Shown piece after piece: positions 61,218 through 64,000 of a stretch of 64,000 bases of DNA. The position numbers and the translations under genes were made by a program. The notes beneath the pieces are model-generated. The model was not told where the DNA came from and made no database searches. It saw only the letters and a list, made by a program, of their open reading frames with translations. Positions within the stretch are counted from its first letter, which is position 1; every line of letters starts with the position of its first letter. The DNA lies in NCBI GenBank assembly GCA_029339505.1, contig JAQISU010000233.1:6458501-6522500 (forward strand), read 5' to 3'. The DNA is from Unio delphinus (Eukaryota > Mollusca > Bivalvia > Unionida > Unionidae).

Positions 61218-62491
61218 AAGGGTGTACCGATATGCCACTCAACTTGTAAATTACGATATAAAATGTCCGAAATGGTATATCGCGATCCGACTATTGTAAC
61301 ACAGGTATACCGGGTTTGTTTTCTTTACCAACATTTAGCCCATCCGGAACTAGTTTTGAGCACACCAATGTATTTTATTTGGCTTAACGTAGTTACCAAA
61401 ATAGCGGCTTGTGTGTATGAGCTCGTGAAAAACCAAAGAGCAAAGATTTCCATTTGGATTAATTTTTCAGTAAAAACTGAGTTTAACACTAATACAATTG
61501 ACAAAACTGTCGGTGTGTGTATATGCAAAACTGAAATCAGGCACGCAGATGGAACGACTAACCTCTCGATTCATTTATGACTTCAGCATCCATTGGTACT
61601 TTCCATCAATACTGTGCAATAGAGTGACACAACATCTAACGCAACAACCGAAGGCTCCATTAAAAGTGTACGTATTGTTTCGACCTACATCTAAAGATTG
61701 TGTCTGTGCTAGGTGCAGAGACTATATACAAATCTTCAGCACGTATGTCCACATGTATCACTCGTGCCATTGCTAGTTTCGTCATTCACGATTTGCGGCC
61801 GTAAAGTGTTATTTAAAACAAAGGATTTGTAAACATGGCATCGGTGCTTGATCCACAATATGTTGTGCCATCCATCTAGACAGATCTTCGCTGAGAAATT
61901 TATCCAGCTATATATTTAGAAGTCAAGAAAGACGTAAAATCATTCATACAGCTAGCATCTAAAGTTGCATTAACAACTGACAGTTGGACGTCCAGAGCAA
62001 CGGAATCATGTTTCAGCTTCTTTTTATTTCTCTTGAGTCATGTGCTACCAACATTGAATCTACCTGAGAGTCACACAGGTACAAATATTGCCGAAGTTCT
62101 ATTGTCATCTTTTAATGAATGGGGAAATCCATCCAACCATTCACTGGTAATTGCCAATGCTTCAAACATGGCTGTCACAGCATCAAAAGCAGGATGTAAT
62201 CCAATATTGGTTTCTATGCACACACTTTAAAGTTAGCTGCCCAGAAAGGCCTGAAAATCAATGATAATAGCAGACTTCTTAGCAGGATCAGAATAATGTT
62301 TCATTTTCTTCTTCCTGTGTTATTAAATGCAAGAAAATTGCTCATTATTTCAGTACAAAATATGCAAAATCAACATTCAAGACTTAAATGCTATCAGTGA
62401 CCAATACGTAATGATTTATATCGCAGTAAAGACGTATCATATTACAATATATTGCAATACATTTTTTTCCTAGCAATACTCACTACTAATT
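61218..62491 (+). mobile_element. hAT element relic inserted in a minisatellite
   Basis: The left boundary 'taagggtgtaccgatatgcc' resembles the TAGGGGTGT... start common in ZBED-type hATs. The right boundary lies near 62470-62491, where the minisatellite resumes. Terminal inverted repeats and a target duplication could not be fixed because both ends are eroded. The transposase relic occupies the middle. Confidence 0.55.
61425..62460 (+). pseudogene. hAT transposase with BED zinc finger (ZBED-like), decayed
   Basis: Conceptual reading with frame jumps follows the hAT layout. A BED-finger region with FSVKTEFNTNTIDKTVGVCI, CKTEIRHADGTTNLSIHL and the paired histidines lies at 61460-61600. Then LTQQPKAPL, a VPSRQIFAEKFI-like block near 61868-61910, LEVKKDVKSF and TTDSWTSRATES near 61975-62010. 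Next come HTGTNIAEVLLSSFNEWG (62073-62126) and NASNMAVTA (62155-62190), the DNASNM box of hAT transposases. Weaker similarity continues to about 62460, where the C-terminal dimerisation (hATC) domain should follow but is absent. Multiple stops and frameshifts; non-functional. Related host genes are ZBED1-type domesticated transposases, but this copy is broken. Confidence 0.82.
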
Positions 62492-62582
62492 TAATGCTTC
62501 GACATACGGAAAACATAAGCCTGTTTAATTATTCGGCATAGGGAAAACCGACGCTTAGATAATTCTTCGATTTACGAAAAAA
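62492..62582. repeat. 34-bp minisatellite, right part
   Basis: 'atgcttcgacatacggaaaa', 'cgacgcttagataattcttc': the same unit as at 61080-61217. Confidence 0.75.
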
Positions 62583-62589
62583 AGTAGTA

Positions 62590-63425
62590 TCATGTATCTG
62601 ATGCCAATATAAAGATCAATAAATCTCGAATAGCGACTCTAGCATATGTACTCCTTATCACACCTTTTTTAGATTGAGGGTGCAATATCAGAACCAAGGT
62701 TATATATATATATATATATATATGAAAAAACATGTTATTAGTTTAGCAAAGTCCTCTCAAATGCCTTTAAAAAATGAAAAAAGCTAACGATCACACCCGT
62801 AGCAATGCAGTAGATGGTAGTCAATGGATAAACCAACTGTGTACCGGAAAAAATGAAAACTTTATATTCAGAAACTAGGCCCTAAAATATGATAAGCATT
62901 GCTTAACCATGGAAAAAGTCTTATATAAATAGTTATATTGGCAGGCTAGAACGCTGTGATTCAACACGTGTTATCCATGTATACTGTAACAATGTTGACA
63001 TTCTCCTTACAAGTGATTATTCAACGTTATTACATGTATTCAGTTTATTCTCTAAAGTCAATGCCTACGGTCTGGTTACTTTTCATTTTGCAAAATAAAC
63101 ACATTATTCATCACTATAATAGAAAAACAAAAAAAATCACTTTCACTTTTAAGATAATGTTTCTATATTCTCTGAATCAGTGTTCCTTCGAATATCATTA
63201 ATACAAACTCATGTGTCCCATGATACCTTGACCTACAAAACTATGTTGATACTGACACTTAAATTGTGACGTCACCATTTTTAAGGCATATGTAAGATTC
63301 TCTTTATCAGAAAGTAGTTTACAACCAGGAACAAAAAGAAAAAAAAAATCCCATGAAATTAGAAAGCATAAAACATGGTGAAAGTATTTAAGGAAGGAAA
63401 CATTACAAGGTCTTTAACTTTGTTC
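62590..63425. other. Unannotated intergenic DNA
   Basis: A short TA run at 62699-62723; no other recognised element. Confidence 0.4.
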
Positions 63426-63429
63426 TTGC

Positions 63430-64000
63430 AGTCGAAAAAAAGTGAGTCTTAAGAGTACTCTTGAAAGAGATCACTGTGTCTTTGTGTCTAATTTAAATAG
63501 TCAATTCGTTCCACATTGCTGGGCCTTGGTTTGCACAACAATGTTGTCCATATGACTTCGTTTTCATAGTGGGAACAATGACTATACGATTGTCAGAAGA
63601 GGAGCGTATGTATTTTGCTGGTGTGTACACATGGATAAGGCCAGAAAGGTATGTTGGACTGGAGTCCGTCAGTGAAATGTAGCACAGCGAACACATTTTG
63701 TGCTTGATTCTGGATCGAATGGATAGTCAGTGTAGAGTACAGAGCAGTGGGGAGGTGTGCTCTAATCTTGGTACTCTGGCGATGATCTAAGCAACTGTGT
63801 TTTGAACTTTCTGAAGTTTCTGGAGTGGATATTGAGATGAACCAGACAGAATTGAGTTACAATAGTCCAGTCTTGAAAGTAATAATGAACACATAAGTGT
63901 TTTAGTGGCATCACCTGGATGAATTTGAGAAGGGAGCTGATGCGTCTCAGCTCAAGATATGCAGCCTGGCATATGTTCATGACATGTTGGTGAAATGTGA
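63430..64000 (-). pseudogene. LINE reverse transcriptase C-terminal end, runs off the window
   Basis: On the minus strand, from the window edge: KTLMCSLLLSRLDYCNSILSG near 63920-63860, a LQKLQKVQN block near 63830, LSIRSRIKHKMCSLCYISL near 63700-63680, SPTYLSGLIHVYTPAKYIRS (63660-63600), SYGQHCCANQGPAMWNEL and finally SFKSTLKTHFF near 63450. These blocks and their order are those of the RT C-terminal region of CR1/L2-type LINEs, where the usual wording is LDYCNSLL, PYLSDLI, YTPARSLRSS, FSVxAPxLWNSLP and FKSxLKTHLF. Frameshifts and stops near 63740-63780 show decay. The upstream RT core should lie beyond 64000. Confidence 0.8.

Overview
The window is AT-rich nuclear DNA from an animal. It has spliceosomal introns, tRNA-derived SINEs, decayed LINE and hAT elements, long dinucleotide arrays and many minisatellites. 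Nothing looks bacterial, viral or organellar. The mix of repeats (tRNA-headed SINEs ending in microsatellites, small hAT-type MITEs, AT-rich minisatellites) suggests a marine invertebrate, most likely a bivalve mollusc. That assignment is inference and no species is claimed.

Only one convincing host gene is present. It lies on the minus strand at about 0.2-6.8 kb and encodes a CDK inhibitor of the p21/p27/p57 (CDKN1, Cip/Kip) family. Exon 1 (6607..6055) carries the whole cyclin/CDK-binding domain, exon 2 (4410..4329) a basic nuclear-localisation segment, and the last exon the stop codon and a long 3' UTR. The gene is promoter-proximal at about 6.65-6.8 kb, where there are CCAAT and GC boxes.

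From 6.9 kb to the end I see no further intact gene. This is a repeat-rich intergenic (or intronic) landscape. Minisatellites include a 34-bp unit at 14.8-15.7 kb, 16-bp at 19.4-20.2 kb, 26-bp at 24.3-25.5 kb, a 65-bp unit with higher-order structure at 30.7-32.5 kb, 24-bp at 33.6-33.9 kb, 28-bp at 48.2-48.8 kb and 59-bp at 49.4-49.8 kb. Decayed retroelements are a LINE at 16.65-18.27 kb whose reverse-transcriptase parts are in the order C-terminal half then N-terminal half, a LINE fragment at 47.8-48.1 kb, a minus-strand LINE at 52.7-54.0 kb, a minus-strand LINE 3' end at 63.4 kb to the window edge, and a possible gypsy-type LTR at 40.1-40.9 kb. DNA transposons are two hAT-type non-autonomous elements with perfect 8-bp target duplications (21756-22746 and 43253-43431), a terminal-inverted-repeat element at 27626-28100, a dispersed MITE family with TIRs resembling TACCGTATATACTCGC, and a degenerate BED-finger hAT transposase at 61.4-62.5 kb that sits inside a split minisatellite.

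Two tRNA-derived SINE families recur. One (called SINE-A here) has a 3' end that runs directly into CA/GA arrays. The other (SINE-B) has a Leu-tRNA-like head and one copy with a clear 12-bp target-site duplication. I did not find a new multi-gene system. The best leads are the permuted LINE, the SINE-linked microsatellites, the higher-order satellite, and the intron-split stop codon with an alternative C-terminus in the CDKN1 gene.
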